A DNA stretch of 64,000 nucleotides, taken from assembly GCA_964627305.1 (NCBI GenBank), contig CAZVHP010000012.1, positions 11,259-75,258 of the forward strand, given 5' to 3'. Under the pieces are notes generated by a model. The model had not been told where the DNA came from. It saw only the letters and a list, made by a program, of their open reading frames with translations, and did not search any database. The first letter of the stretch is position 1; each line of letters opens with the position of its first letter. Below are positions 19,943-28,353 of the stretch, piece after piece. The translations under genes and the position numbers were made by a program. This stretch comes from WJKG01 sp964627305 (GTDB lineage: Bacteria; Zixibacteria; MSB-5A5; GN15; FEB-12).

Positions 19943-20452
19943 ATGGCAGAAACAGTCTACATTCTACTTGGCTCCAATCTTGGCGACCGCGAACGGAACA
20001 TGACACGCGCTATGGAAGAGCTTACAGGTGTCCCCGGGCTGGAGATAGTAGCGGCTTCCTCGATCTATCTGACCGAGGCGGAGGGCATGGATGAGGAGGC
20101 TCCATCCTTTCTCAACCAGGTGGTCAAGGGAGACTACGATTACCTGCCGAATGAACTCCTTGTTACCCTTGAGCGTATCGAGAAGCGTCTCGGGCGGAGC
20201 GATAAGGGCCAGAAGCAGCCGAGAACTATAGACCTTGACATTCTCCTGTTCGGCGAGCAGATTATAGAAACTGAGCAGCTCTCGATACCGCATCGGGAGT
20301 TGTTGAACCGGGCCTTTGCGATGGTGCCGCTGCTGCAGATCGATCCTGAGATTGTGCACCCGGTTACTCGCCGGCCTGTCGCCGAATTTCTTGAGGAGAA
20401 CAGGGCGCACGGCGTCTTATTGTTCAAGGACTATGTCGCCAGACACATTTGA
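19943..20452 (+). CDS. folK: 2-amino-4-hydroxy-6-hydroxymethyldihydropteridine pyrophosphokinase
   Basis: 169 residues. The start YILLGSNLGDRERNM and the signature KRLGRSDKGQKQPRTIDLDIL with the ATP/Mg-binding acidic pair are typical of HPPK. It uses the product of FolB, the gene just before. The last 20 bases overlap the start of the deoxynucleoside kinase gene; linked folK-kinase pairs are known in FCB bacteria. Confidence 0.94.
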   Translation: MAETVYILLGSNLGDRERNMTRAMEELTGVPGLEIVAASSIYLTEAEGMDEEAPSFLNQVVKGDYDYLPNELLVTLERIEKRLGRSDKGQKQPRTIDLDILLFGEQIIETEQLSIPHRELLNRAFAMVPLLQIDPEIVHPVTRRPVAEFLEENRAHGVLLFKDYVARHI

Positions 20453-21095
20453 TCCGAACTACATTGCTGTTGAGGGCGTGATCGGAGTCGGCAAGACCTC
20501 GTTTGCCCAGATGCTGGCCAAACGGCTTGAGGCCGACCTTGTGACCGAAGAGGTCTTTGAGAACCCCTTTCTCCGCGATTTTTACAAGAATCGCCGTCGC
20601 TATGCTTTCTCCTGCCAGCTGTACTTCCTGCTCTCGCGTTTTCGTCAGCAGCAGGAGTTGATGGTTCGCGATCTGTTCGCTCAGCGAATTGTGAGTGACT
20701 ATCTTTTTGCCAAGGATCATATTTTCGCTCAGGTGAACCTTTCCGAGCGGGAGTTGGCTCTTTACGAGAGGATCGCCCCGGTGCTTTCCCGGGATGTTCC
20801 TCGACCGGACCTGGTCATTTATCTGCAGGCATCGACACCCGTGCTCATGCAGCGCATCCGTCGGCGCAACCTGACTTTCGAGAAGCCGATCGATGACGAC
20901 TATATAGCCATGCTGAACCAGGCCTATGACTACTACTTTTTCAATTATACTGAAACCCCGTTGCTGGTGGTCAAGACCGATGACATTGATTTCGTCCATA
21001 ACCCGGAGCACTTCGATGATCTGATCGGCCAGCTCAGACAACGTGTAACCGGCAAGAAGTACTATTCACCTGCCGGCGATTTGACCACGAATTGA
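20433..21095 (+). CDS. Deoxynucleoside kinase (deoxyadenosine/deoxyguanosine kinase family)
   Basis: 220 residues. The P-loop is GVIGVGKTSF near residue 15-24. RRYAFSCQLYFLLSRFRQQQ and DYLFAKDHIFA match the dNK substrate and DRS-region segments, and the lid follows RRNLTFE. It phosphorylates purine deoxynucleosides for salvage. The ATG at 20433 lies within the end of folK; an earlier frame-open stretch from 20316 is inside folK and was not used. It is co-transcribed with folK and panB. Confidence 0.88.
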   Translation: MSPDTFDPNYIAVEGVIGVGKTSFAQMLAKRLEADLVTEEVFENPFLRDFYKNRRRYAFSCQLYFLLSRFRQQQELMVRDLFAQRIVSDYLFAKDHIFAQVNLSERELALYERIAPVLSRDVPRPDLVIYLQASTPVLMQRIRRRNLTFEKPIDDDYIAMLNQAYDYYFFNYTETPLLVVKTDDIDFVHNPEHFDDLIGQLRQRVTGKKYYSPAGDLTTN

Positions 21096-21100
21096 TTGGT

Positions 21101-21931
21101 ATGTCGCACATTCACAAGTCCAAACGCGTTACCGTCTCTTCGTTGCTTAAGAAGAAGCAGGAACAGACCAAGATCACTATTCTCACGGCGTATGACTATT
21201 TCACGGCAGCGATCCTTGACGGGGCCGAGTTGGACTGCCTTCTGGTTGGTGACAGCGCCGCCAATGTGATTCACGGCCATGCTTCCACGCTTGCTGCCAC
21301 CATGGATATGATGCTTTTGCACACGTCGGCAGTCAGCCGCGGCGCCAGCCGTGCGATGGTGATAGCCGATATGCCGTTTCTGTCGTTTCAGCCCTCTGCC
21401 GAAACCGCGATTGTCAATGCCGGGCGATTTCTCCGTGATGGGGGGGCGCAGGCGGTGAAGATCGAGGGGGGGCTGGAGATGATCCCGACAATCAAGCGCG
21501 TAATCGAATCCGGGATCCCTGTTATGGGGCATATCGGGTTGACACCGCAGTCGATCAATCGTTTCGGTGGACCACGGGTTCAGGGTCGGGATGCCGTCTC
21601 GACTGAGTATCTGAAGGAATCGGCATTGGCCCTGGAGGACGTGGGGTGTTTCGCGTGTGTGCTGGAGCTGGTTCGGACAGAGGTGGCCAAGGGCATCACG
21701 GCATCGCTCAAACAGATGGCGACTATCGGCATCGGTGCCGGTCCATACTGCGACGGGCAGGTGTTGGTGGTGAACGACATTCTGGGGCTGCGAGAGGAAG
21801 GCTTCAAGCCCAGGTTCCTGCGCGAATATGCCAATCTTGTTCCGGTAATCAGCGATGCGGCCAGGCGCTTTGCTGAGGACGTGCGATCCGGCAGTTTCCC
21901 TAACGAGGGCGACGAGTCCTACGACAGCTAA
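21101..21931 (+). CDS. panB: 3-methyl-2-oxobutanoate hydroxymethyltransferase
   Basis: 276 residues, PanB family. TAYDYFTAAILDGAELDCLLVGDS holds the Mg-binding Asp; the catalytic Glu lies in CFACVLELV, and VMGHIGLTPQS and GIGAGPYCDGQVLV are typical. It makes ketopantoate from 2-oxoisovalerate for pantothenate/CoA synthesis. ATG 21101 is preferred over a TTG at 21092 that overlaps the kinase gene. It is the last gene of the cofactor operon; panC is not in the window. Confidence 0.94.
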   Translation: MSHIHKSKRVTVSSLLKKKQEQTKITILTAYDYFTAAILDGAELDCLLVGDSAANVIHGHASTLAATMDMMLLHTSAVSRGASRAMVIADMPFLSFQPSAETAIVNAGRFLRDGGAQAVKIEGGLEMIPTIKRVIESGIPVMGHIGLTPQSINRFGGPRVQGRDAVSTEYLKESALALEDVGCFACVLELVRTEVAKGITASLKQMATIGIGAGPYCDGQVLVVNDILGLREEGFKPRFLREYANLVPVISDAARRFAEDVRSGSFPNEGDESYDS

Positions 21932-22165
21932 GCGTACGGGTCAATTCGCCCTGTCGTCACATAGCCGGGAACTGTATCGAGGAAGTCGTTGTTGGAACAG
22001 CCAATTGAATATTGCCTGGAGATATCATCGGCCCGCGTCTGGTTTCGCGCAGGGATTTGGCACACTACGGTCAGTTGACTCACCCCCAACCACCAAACCA
22101 GCCGGGTGTTTCAAGACAGGTTTCAGAACAACGCTCATAACCCCTTGAGATTAGTGGAGGAGTCC

Positions 22166-22996
22166 ATGCCAGAGATTAATATGACCCAGATCGCACAACT
22201 GGCCTACGACTGGGTGAGAAACTACGCCGGGAGTATAGTCGGCGCGATTCTGCTGTTCATACTCGGTCGTATTGCCATCAGCATCGTCGTCAACATTGTC
22301 AGAAAGCTGATGAACCGTTCCAAGGTCGATGGAACCCTGTCCAGTTTTGTGGTCGCCCTTACCAAGATCGGTTTATTGGCCTTCCTGGTGATTGCCATAC
22401 TCGAAATGCTTGGTATTCAGACGGCGTCGTTCGTGGTCATCCTTGGTGCCGCCGGTCTGGCTATCGGTTTCGCGCTGCAAGGCTCGCTGTCGAACTTTGC
22501 TGCCGGCGTCATGCTGATCATCTTCCGTCCCTTCAAGGCCGGAGACTATGTCGAGGCCGGGGGCAAGGCGGGGACTGTCGAGTCGGTTGACGTCTTCGTC
22601 ACCAAGATGAAGTCTCCAGACAATCGCGCCCTCATAGTCCCCAACAGCCAGATTACGAGCGGCCCAATCACGAACTTCTCGGCCAAGGAGATGCGCCGTA
22701 TTGACCTGGTGTTCGGGATTGGCTATGGAGATGACATCAGGATGGCCAAGCAGATACTGGAAGAGATCGTTGGTTCGGACGCGCGTGTTCTGAAAGATCC
22801 GGCGCCGACGGTTGCCGTCTCGGAGCTGGCCGACAGCTCGGTCAACTTCGTCGTTCGCCCCTGGGTGAAGACTGCCGATTACTGGGCGGTGTATTTCGAC
22901 TTGACGGAGAAGGTCAAATTGACTTTTGATGAAAGAGGCATTTCGATACCCTTCCCGCAGCGCGATGTGCACCTTCATCAGGTTGCGGCCAACTAA
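22166..22996 (+). CDS. mscS: Small-conductance mechanosensitive channel, MscS family
   Basis: 276 residues. Three membrane helices occupy about residues 15-110. The pore helix GAAGLAIGFALQGSLSNFAAG and the following IIFRPFKAGDYVEAGGKAGTVESV beta domain are classical MscS. It releases solutes on hypo-osmotic shock in the inner membrane. The ATG at 22166 has GGAGG five bases away, so the upstream extension to 22106 is rejected. Eleven bases after its stop begins a DUF3078-like gene, so the two may be co-transcribed. Confidence 0.92.
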   Translation: MPEINMTQIAQLAYDWVRNYAGSIVGAILLFILGRIAISIVVNIVRKLMNRSKVDGTLSSFVVALTKIGLLAFLVIAILEMLGIQTASFVVILGAAGLAIGFALQGSLSNFAAGVMLIIFRPFKAGDYVEAGGKAGTVESVDVFVTKMKSPDNRALIVPNSQITSGPITNFSAKEMRRIDLVFGIGYGDDIRMAKQILEEIVGSDARVLKDPAPTVAVSELADSSVNFVVRPWVKTADYWAVYFDLTEKVKLTFDERGISIPFPQRDVHLHQVAAN

Positions 22997-23007
22997 GGAG
23001 GTTTTTG

Positions 23008-23916
23008 GTGGTACGTATACGGTCACTTCTGATTCTTATGGCGGCGATTTGCGTTGTCGGCGCGACGTCAATGGCGCAGGATGATACCGCTGCGGGCAGG
23101 ACGGGCTGGCAGACCAATGTGATCCTTGATCTTACGGCTACTCAGGTGTCCTATTCGGACTCCTGGACTGGCGGCGAGGTCGGATCGTTCAGTTGGGTCT
23201 CCAACCTCAATGCCTCGGCGGAGAGGAAACTGGCTCCCTGGGCCAACCTGCGGTCGGTCCTGCGTCTGTCTTATGGGCAGACGCTCACCCAGGATGACTC
23301 CACCGGGGACTGGCGGAGACCCCAGAAATCGACCGACCTGATTGACTGGGAAACCGTCGCCCGCTATAACGTCGATTGGGCAGCGGATTTCTACACGGCG
23401 GTTCGCCTTGAGTCGCAGTTTATGGATGCTTCGGTTACGGCCAAGAAGAGGTACTTTTCGCCGCTTAGACTGACAGAGTCGGCAGGTATGCTGAAGAAGT
23501 TCTACGAGAAGGACAAGGACTTCCTGATGACGCGCCTTGGTGGGGCTCTTCGGCAGACGTTCACGACGGTGATTACCGATATGGACCAGTTGACTACGGA
23601 GCGAGAGACAGCTACCGACTTCGGTTTTGAGTGGGTGACGGATGCGCAATTGACGCTGAGCGAGAAGCTGCTTTATATGGGCAAACTAAGCCTCTACAAG
23701 GCGGTGGCCTTCTCTGAATCAGATGAGTTGGAGGGTACTGCGGAAGAAGATGACTGGAAGGCAATTGATGTCAACTGGGAGAACACGGTCAAGGCGGAGC
23801 TTTCCCGGATAATCACAGTGAATTTCTATACGCAGTTTCTCTACGACAAGCAGATCAGCAAGAAAGGTCGCTTGAAAGAGACGCTTGGCATTGGATTTGT
23901 TTTCAGGTTGATGTAG
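23008..23916 (+). CDS. DUF3078-like outer-membrane beta-barrel protein
   Basis: About 302 residues with a signal peptide ending near SMAQ. The GWQTNVILDLTATQVSYSDSW start and regularly alternating beta strands (FTAxxxL, LSLYKAVAFS) ending in GFVFRLM resemble DUF3078 proteins of the Bacteroidetes. The C-terminal Phe-x-Phe-x-Leu-Met tail fits a barrel. GTG at 23008 was chosen because AAGGAGG stands six bases before it. Function unknown; it follows mscS directly. Confidence 0.7.
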   Translation: MVRIRSLLILMAAICVVGATSMAQDDTAAGRTGWQTNVILDLTATQVSYSDSWTGGEVGSFSWVSNLNASAERKLAPWANLRSVLRLSYGQTLTQDDSTGDWRRPQKSTDLIDWETVARYNVDWAADFYTAVRLESQFMDASVTAKKRYFSPLRLTESAGMLKKFYEKDKDFLMTRLGGALRQTFTTVITDMDQLTTERETATDFGFEWVTDAQLTLSEKLLYMGKLSLYKAVAFSESDELEGTAEEDDWKAIDVNWENTVKAELSRIITVNFYTQFLYDKQISKKGRLKETLGIGFVFRLM

Positions 23917-23940
23917 TCAGGATATCGGGCGGGGTTGGCC

Positions 23941-25686
23941 TCAGCGGCTGAAGAACCCGGCCAGATACAGACCAGTCAGGACCCCGGCAACGATGGCGGC
24001 GGCCAGCACGGCCCACATCCACGCCGGGGTTTGTTTTTGTGTTTCGGTCGCCGGAGGTTTGGCCTTTGCCTTGCGGCGTTGTGCCTCGCGTCGTCGGTTC
24101 TCGAAGTCCTCGTAATCCAGCAGGAACTCTTCGGCCGTCTTGTAGCGGTTGGCCACGCGGATTGAGAGCAGTTTGCTTAGCATGTGGATGATATCGTTGG
24201 GCACTTCCCCGCGGATCTCGTCGAGCATCAGGTTACTGCCGCTGTCATAGGCGGGATTTCGTCCCAGCATCATCTGGTGCAGGATTACGCCCATCGCGTA
24301 CAGGTCACCCTGCCTTGATTGCTTGCGCTCGGGGGAGCTGTACCAGTTCTTCTTTTTGGGTTCATCGTAGTGCGGGGGCAGGCCGAAGTCGGTCAGCTTG
24401 ACGATTTCGTTCGCGTCAAGGAGCACGTTGGCCGGACGCAGATTCCCGTGAATGACATTATTGCGATGGGCGAAGTCCAGCCCTGAGGCCACCTGTCGGA
24501 TCATCTGGAACGCCTTTCGCCACTCCCACTTGCGTACCATCCTGTCGGCCAGAGAGCCACCCTGGGCATAGTCGACGATGACCACCGTGTTGCGTTTGTC
24601 ACCGCCGGCGCCGTGAATCTTGACAATGTTGTCATGCTGTAATGAACTGAGCAGGATGGCCTCCTTGCGGCCGGCCTCGCCTTTGCGGTGCTTCTTGATG
24701 ACGTAGAGCTTCTTGTTGACGCGGTTCTCCACCAGAATCGTTGAGCCGAATTCCGTTTCCTTGATCGTGTCGAGGTGGCGGCACTTGCCCATGAAGCTGT
24801 CGGCGCTTTCGAGCTCCAGTTCGTCGGTTGCGGAGCGGTTGCGAGAGCTTCCGATCAGTTCCAACAGGGCGTTTTTCAGTTCGACCGCCGACTGGTAGCG
24901 GTCTTTCGGCTCCTGGGCCAGGCAGCGCAGCACGATCTCGTCGAATCTCACACTGACATTAGGATCGATTTCGGATGGCGGCTTGAAATGTCCGAGCGGC
25001 TTCTTGCCCACCAGCATCTCGTACAAGACAACGCCAAGGGCATAGATGTCGGTGGTGCGATCGACGTTGGTTGAGCTGAGTTTCTGTTCGGGGGACATGT
25101 AGGAGAGCGTGCCCATAACGACCTCCGAGGCGGTCATTTCGCCTTCGGGTGTCCCCACGATCTGGGCGATGCCGAAATCCGCCACAAGGGCGTTGCCCTG
25201 GCGGTCGATCAGGATGTTGGTGGGCTTGATGTCGCGATGGATGACACCGTTCTTGTGAGCATAATCCAGTGCTTTGCACACCTGAACCAACATGTCCAGC
25301 TTAGTGTTCAGGGGGATCTTGTCGGAGTCCATGACTTCCCGCAAGGAGGTGCCGTTGACGTATTCCATTACGAAGTAGTACCGTCCGGCCGTTTGCCCCT
25401 TGTCAATGATGTGCACGATATTGGGGTGATTGAGTTTGGCGATGACCATGGATTCGCGGTCAAACCGGCGCACGATATCGGGATCGTCGGTCAGTTTCCG
25501 CGAGAGGATCTTGACGGCGACATCCCGTCCGAGCGACTCCTGGCGGGCGCGGTATATCTCGGCTATTCCGCCCTGGCCGATTTTGCCGGTAACCACATAG
25601 TCACCAATCCTGACCACTTTCTTTTTCGGTTTGGCCTCGGCGGGGGCATTCGGTGCCGGTGTCTGCTGTTTGACTGCGTCGGTCAT
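23941..25686 (-). CDS. Tandem Ser/Thr protein kinase plus pseudokinase, membrane anchored
   Basis: 581 residues. Kinase 1 (about 28-285) is complete: glycine loop GKIGQGG, Lys59 (VAVKIL), HRD 150-152 and DFG 170-172, with GTLSYMSPE after it. Kinase-like domain 2 (about 300-535) keeps Lys331 and DFG 433-435 but lacks a glycine loop, and its HRD is HGN (413-415), so the catalytic Asp is missing. A Lys/Arg-rich linker and one membrane helix (about 556-577) close the protein, leaving only a very short tail outside. It is likely a cytosolic signalling kinase with a regulatory pseudokinase. Targets are unknown. Confidence 0.9.
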   Translation of the reverse strand: MTDAVKQQTPAPNAPAEAKPKKKVVRIGDYVVTGKIGQGGIAEIYRARQESLGRDVAVKILSRKLTDDPDIVRRFDRESMVIAKLNHPNIVHIIDKGQTAGRYYFVMEYVNGTSLREVMDSDKIPLNTKLDMLVQVCKALDYAHKNGVIHRDIKPTNILIDRQGNALVADFGIAQIVGTPEGEMTASEVVMGTLSYMSPEQKLSSTNVDRTTDIYALGVVLYEMLVGKKPLGHFKPPSEIDPNVSVRFDEIVLRCLAQEPKDRYQSAVELKNALLELIGSSRNRSATDELELESADSFMGKCRHLDTIKETEFGSTILVENRVNKKLYVIKKHRKGEAGRKEAILLSSLQHDNIVKIHGAGGDKRNTVVIVDYAQGGSLADRMVRKWEWRKAFQMIRQVASGLDFAHRNNVIHGNLRPANVLLDANEIVKLTDFGLPPHYDEPKKKNWYSSPERKQSRQGDLYAMGVILHQMMLGRNPAYDSGSNLMLDEIRGEVPNDIIHMLSKLLSIRVANRYKTAEEFLLDYEDFENRRREAQRRKAKAKPPATETQKQTPAWMWAVLAAAIVAGVLTGLYLAGFFSR

Positions 25687-25707
25687 TCATCCCTTTCAGC
25701 AAAAAGA

Positions 25708-25738
25708 CAGGGACAGCCGCCATTTACGGCTATCCCTG
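25708..25738 (-). terminator. Rho-independent terminator of the sorting-domain protein gene
   Basis: Arms CAGGGACAGCCG and CGGCTATCCCTG (one mismatch), a 7-base loop, and on the minus strand a TCTTTTT tract directly after the stem. It lies between the sorting-domain gene and the kinase gene, so these are separate transcripts. Confidence 0.8.
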
Positions 25739-25782
25739 TTATCATCGGCACTATAACCGGATCGGTTTATTCGCAATCAGTT

Positions 25783-26664
25783 CTATTTTAGCAGCAGCAT
25801 CTTGCGCGTCTCGATCCCATCGGCATGGCTCAAACGGTAGAAATAGACCCCGGAGGGGAACGCCGAGGCATCGAACTCCACTCGGTGGAGTCCTCGATTC
25901 ACGGTAGCGTCGACCAGGGTTTCGACGGGCTGTCCAAGGATATTGAAGACCGACAGATTGACGTGTGTTCGGCGCTCAACGGAGAATTCGATTGTGGTGG
26001 TGGGGTTAAACGGGTTCGGGTAATTCTGCTCCAGCACATAACCGTTTGGCACGATCAGGTCGTGGGGCCCGTTGGTGACATCGGTCGGCGAGTCAATGGT
26101 CACTGTCCCGGCCTTGAACTCGGGCAGCAGCATGAAGCCGTCGGCGTCGCTGAAGTTGACCCAGAGCCAGTTGCCGCTGCCGGGGAAGCCTTGCTCGTGG
26201 AAGACCGAGTCAATGGTAACAACTGCTCCCGGAGCGAGCGAATCGATAGCGAAGTAAATGGTTGCCACAAGTCCGGCTTCATCGTCGATGGTCTCCATTT
26301 GTTGACCGATTTCAAACCATGGTGCCATCACGAATATGTTCAGTGAATCGCCGGTATTTGCCACATTGTACTCGGCCGTGAAATCAGCGGGGATTATCGA
26401 GCCTTCGAAGGAGACATCGACAACTTCAAGCCACCGGTTATCGAAGTGAAGGGGGAAGTGCATGCCGGCGATGCCGCTGTCGTTGCTGAGCAGCCGTAGC
26501 TCCATGGCGACGGTCTCACCCGGCTGGCCGGAGACATCGTCCAGGACCACGCGACCGGCGTAGGCATGGCCGGCGGCAGCACAAGCGAGCAGGATGATTG
26601 CCGTGATGGTCAGCAGTTTGGCTGCTTGTGTGAATTCTCGCGAAAGGTTAGTCAGTTTTTTCAT
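25783..26664 (-). CDS. Secreted cohesin-like domain protein with T9SS-type sorting domain
   Basis: 293 residues from an ATG with GGAGG upstream. The signal peptide spans about 15-36. Residues about 37-190 form a beta-rich domain reminiscent of cohesin-type folds (GRVVLDDVSGQPGETVAMEL, GMHFPLHFDN). The last 83 residues are a C-terminal FlgD-Ig/type A sorting domain (NYPNPFNPTTTIEF, GVYFYRLSHADG). Such tails direct export through type IX secretion in the Bacteroidetes and occur widely in FCB candidate phyla. Ligand unknown; it is probably surface or extracellular. Confidence 0.8.
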   Translation of the reverse strand: MKKLTNLSREFTQAAKLLTITAIILLACAAAGHAYAGRVVLDDVSGQPGETVAMELRLLSNDSGIAGMHFPLHFDNRWLEVVDVSFEGSIIPADFTAEYNVANTGDSLNIFVMAPWFEIGQQMETIDDEAGLVATIYFAIDSLAPGAVVTIDSVFHEQGFPGSGNWLWVNFSDADGFMLLPEFKAGTVTIDSPTDVTNGPHDLIVPNGYVLEQNYPNPFNPTTTIEFSVERRTHVNLSVFNILGQPVETLVDATVNRGLHRVEFDASAFPSGVYFYRLSHADGIETRKMLLLK

Positions 26665-26913
26665 TTTTTGAGTATCCTCCACTTCCGGTACTGCAAACTG
26701 CGTTCCTGTTGCGTCGAGCATTCTGTGGTTGACGGGCAGTCTTGCCCTGATGTCGCGAACGATTGGATAATTAGTTGTAGTAAAAGGACTTAACAAATAA
26801 CCGCAGGGTTATCAAGGCCTCTGTCAGAACCGGTTTGTCCTTCGTGTCAGATAGCTGCGCCTGGCGTTGCGCGCCATACTGAATCTGTTTGCAGCCTTTG
26901 GGGCAGGCAGGTG

Positions 26914-28353
26914 TTAGTCCCAGTCGGGCTTGACGTTGACGAACATGGTCCGGTTGTTTCGCCATACGAAGAATATAACCTCTGAGGGCTGCTGTTGCAC
27001 CATAGTTTCTATAGCAGCCCGGGCCTCCTCCAGATTGGACACGCCGGTTGAGCCGATTCGTTGTATGACGTCGCCGAAGCGAAGACCGCCGATGCTACCC
27101 AGGCCGCCCTGCTTGATCTCCGAAACGATCACTCCGGACAGGCTCTCCGGGTCCTTATTGAAGCGCATATAATCAGCGAAGACCAGGTCACGTATCTTGA
27201 AATCGAGGCTTTCGACTTTGTATTCCGGGGCCTCCGTCGCAGCCAGTGGTGCTTTGCCGAGGGTAGCCAGCAACCGTCGTGTTTCGAACTCATTTCCGAC
27301 ATTGCGAAGGATGGTGAACTCGACCGGGACGTCTGACCCCATCTCGGAGATCTGCCGCTGGAATACTGACAGGTTCTCCTCGCGATCCACGCGCACGGGT
27401 TGACCATTGACGGCGATGATGACATCGCCCACTTTCAGGCCGGCCTCTTCGGCCGGCGAATTGCGGACCACCTCGTTGATGATAATCCCACCGGGAACGG
27501 TCAGCCCCCAGAATTCCGCGATATCGGGTGTCAACGCCTGCAGGGTGATGCCCAACCAGCCCCGGTCAGCCTCGCCCATTCGAGGCGGATCGGCAATCAT
27601 CTTTGCCAATCGCTCGGCGGATATCATTCCCAGGAGAGGCATTCCAAAGGCACCGAAGCCATCACCCATGCCGTCGATACTGCCGCCGGAGTCGAACAGC
27701 CCGCTTAGCAAGCCGACGGGCTTGAGATTCTCATCGAAGAGTACTGCCGCCAACTGCAGGGAGTTGAAACCCGTGGTCAGCACGAAAGGTTCGGGTCGCG
27801 TCAGAAGCGCCGATACCATGCCGACATCGGCCGCCAGTGGTGGCTCGACATGCTCCGGTAGTAACACATAGAGTGCCAGCCAGTTACCGACCGTCAGTTT
27901 GGCGCCGCTGTCAAATGAGATCGCTTTCAGCCGGTCATCACCCAGATCGGTGATTCTGACAAATCCCAGACGAGTGTAGCGATCGACTCCGACGTACTCG
28001 CCGGTGTAGGTGGTGCCGTCGAGGGTTGTTACCTCGATTCGGGTGGGGGTGGTCTTCATGCTGAAGCCGGAGAACATGGCGGCGGCATTCTCGCTTTCGA
28101 AGGCGGAGCCATTGAAGATGACCAGACCGTCCTCTGACACCACTGTTCCCAGGTATCGCTCCTGTTGCTCGGTGGAGTGGATGCCGAAGGACACCTCGAA
28201 CTTAATGTCGAGAATAACCGAGACATCGCGCACCTTCTGATCAAGCCTGGTGAAGTCGAACTTCTGAGCGTGGCTCAGGTTTGTCGAAGTCAGCACTATG
28301 GCCAGCGCAACCATGTAGAAACTGACAGTGCGAAGCGCCCTACTCATGGTCAT
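26914..28353 (-). CDS. HtrA-like protein without catalytic triad, two PDZ domains
   Basis: 479 residues with a signal peptide (about 8-29). The trypsin-like domain aligns with its upstream neighbour, but all three catalytic positions are lost: GLVIFNGSAF replaces the TNYHV motif (His to Ser83), DRYTRLGFVRI replaces TDLAVIK (Asp to Arg128), and no GNSGG motif exists. PDZ domains at about 265-360 (NSPAEEAGLKVGDVIIAVNG) and 385-475 are well kept. It is likely a periplasmic substrate-binding or regulatory partner. It overlaps the active protease gene by 14 bases. Confidence 0.85.
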   Translation of the reverse strand: MTMSRALRTVSFYMVALAIVLTSTNLSHAQKFDFTRLDQKVRDVSVILDIKFEVSFGIHSTEQQERYLGTVVSEDGLVIFNGSAFESENAAAMFSGFSMKTTPTRIEVTTLDGTTYTGEYVGVDRYTRLGFVRITDLGDDRLKAISFDSGAKLTVGNWLALYVLLPEHVEPPLAADVGMVSALLTRPEPFVLTTGFNSLQLAAVLFDENLKPVGLLSGLFDSGGSIDGMGDGFGAFGMPLLGMISAERLAKMIADPPRMGEADRGWLGITLQALTPDIAEFWGLTVPGGIIINEVVRNSPAEEAGLKVGDVIIAVNGQPVRVDREENLSVFQRQISEMGSDVPVEFTILRNVGNEFETRRLLATLGKAPLAATEAPEYKVESLDFKIRDLVFADYMRFNKDPESLSGVIVSEIKQGGLGSIGGLRFGDVIQRIGSTGVSNLEEARAAIETMVQQQPSEVIFFVWRNNRTMFVNVKPDWD

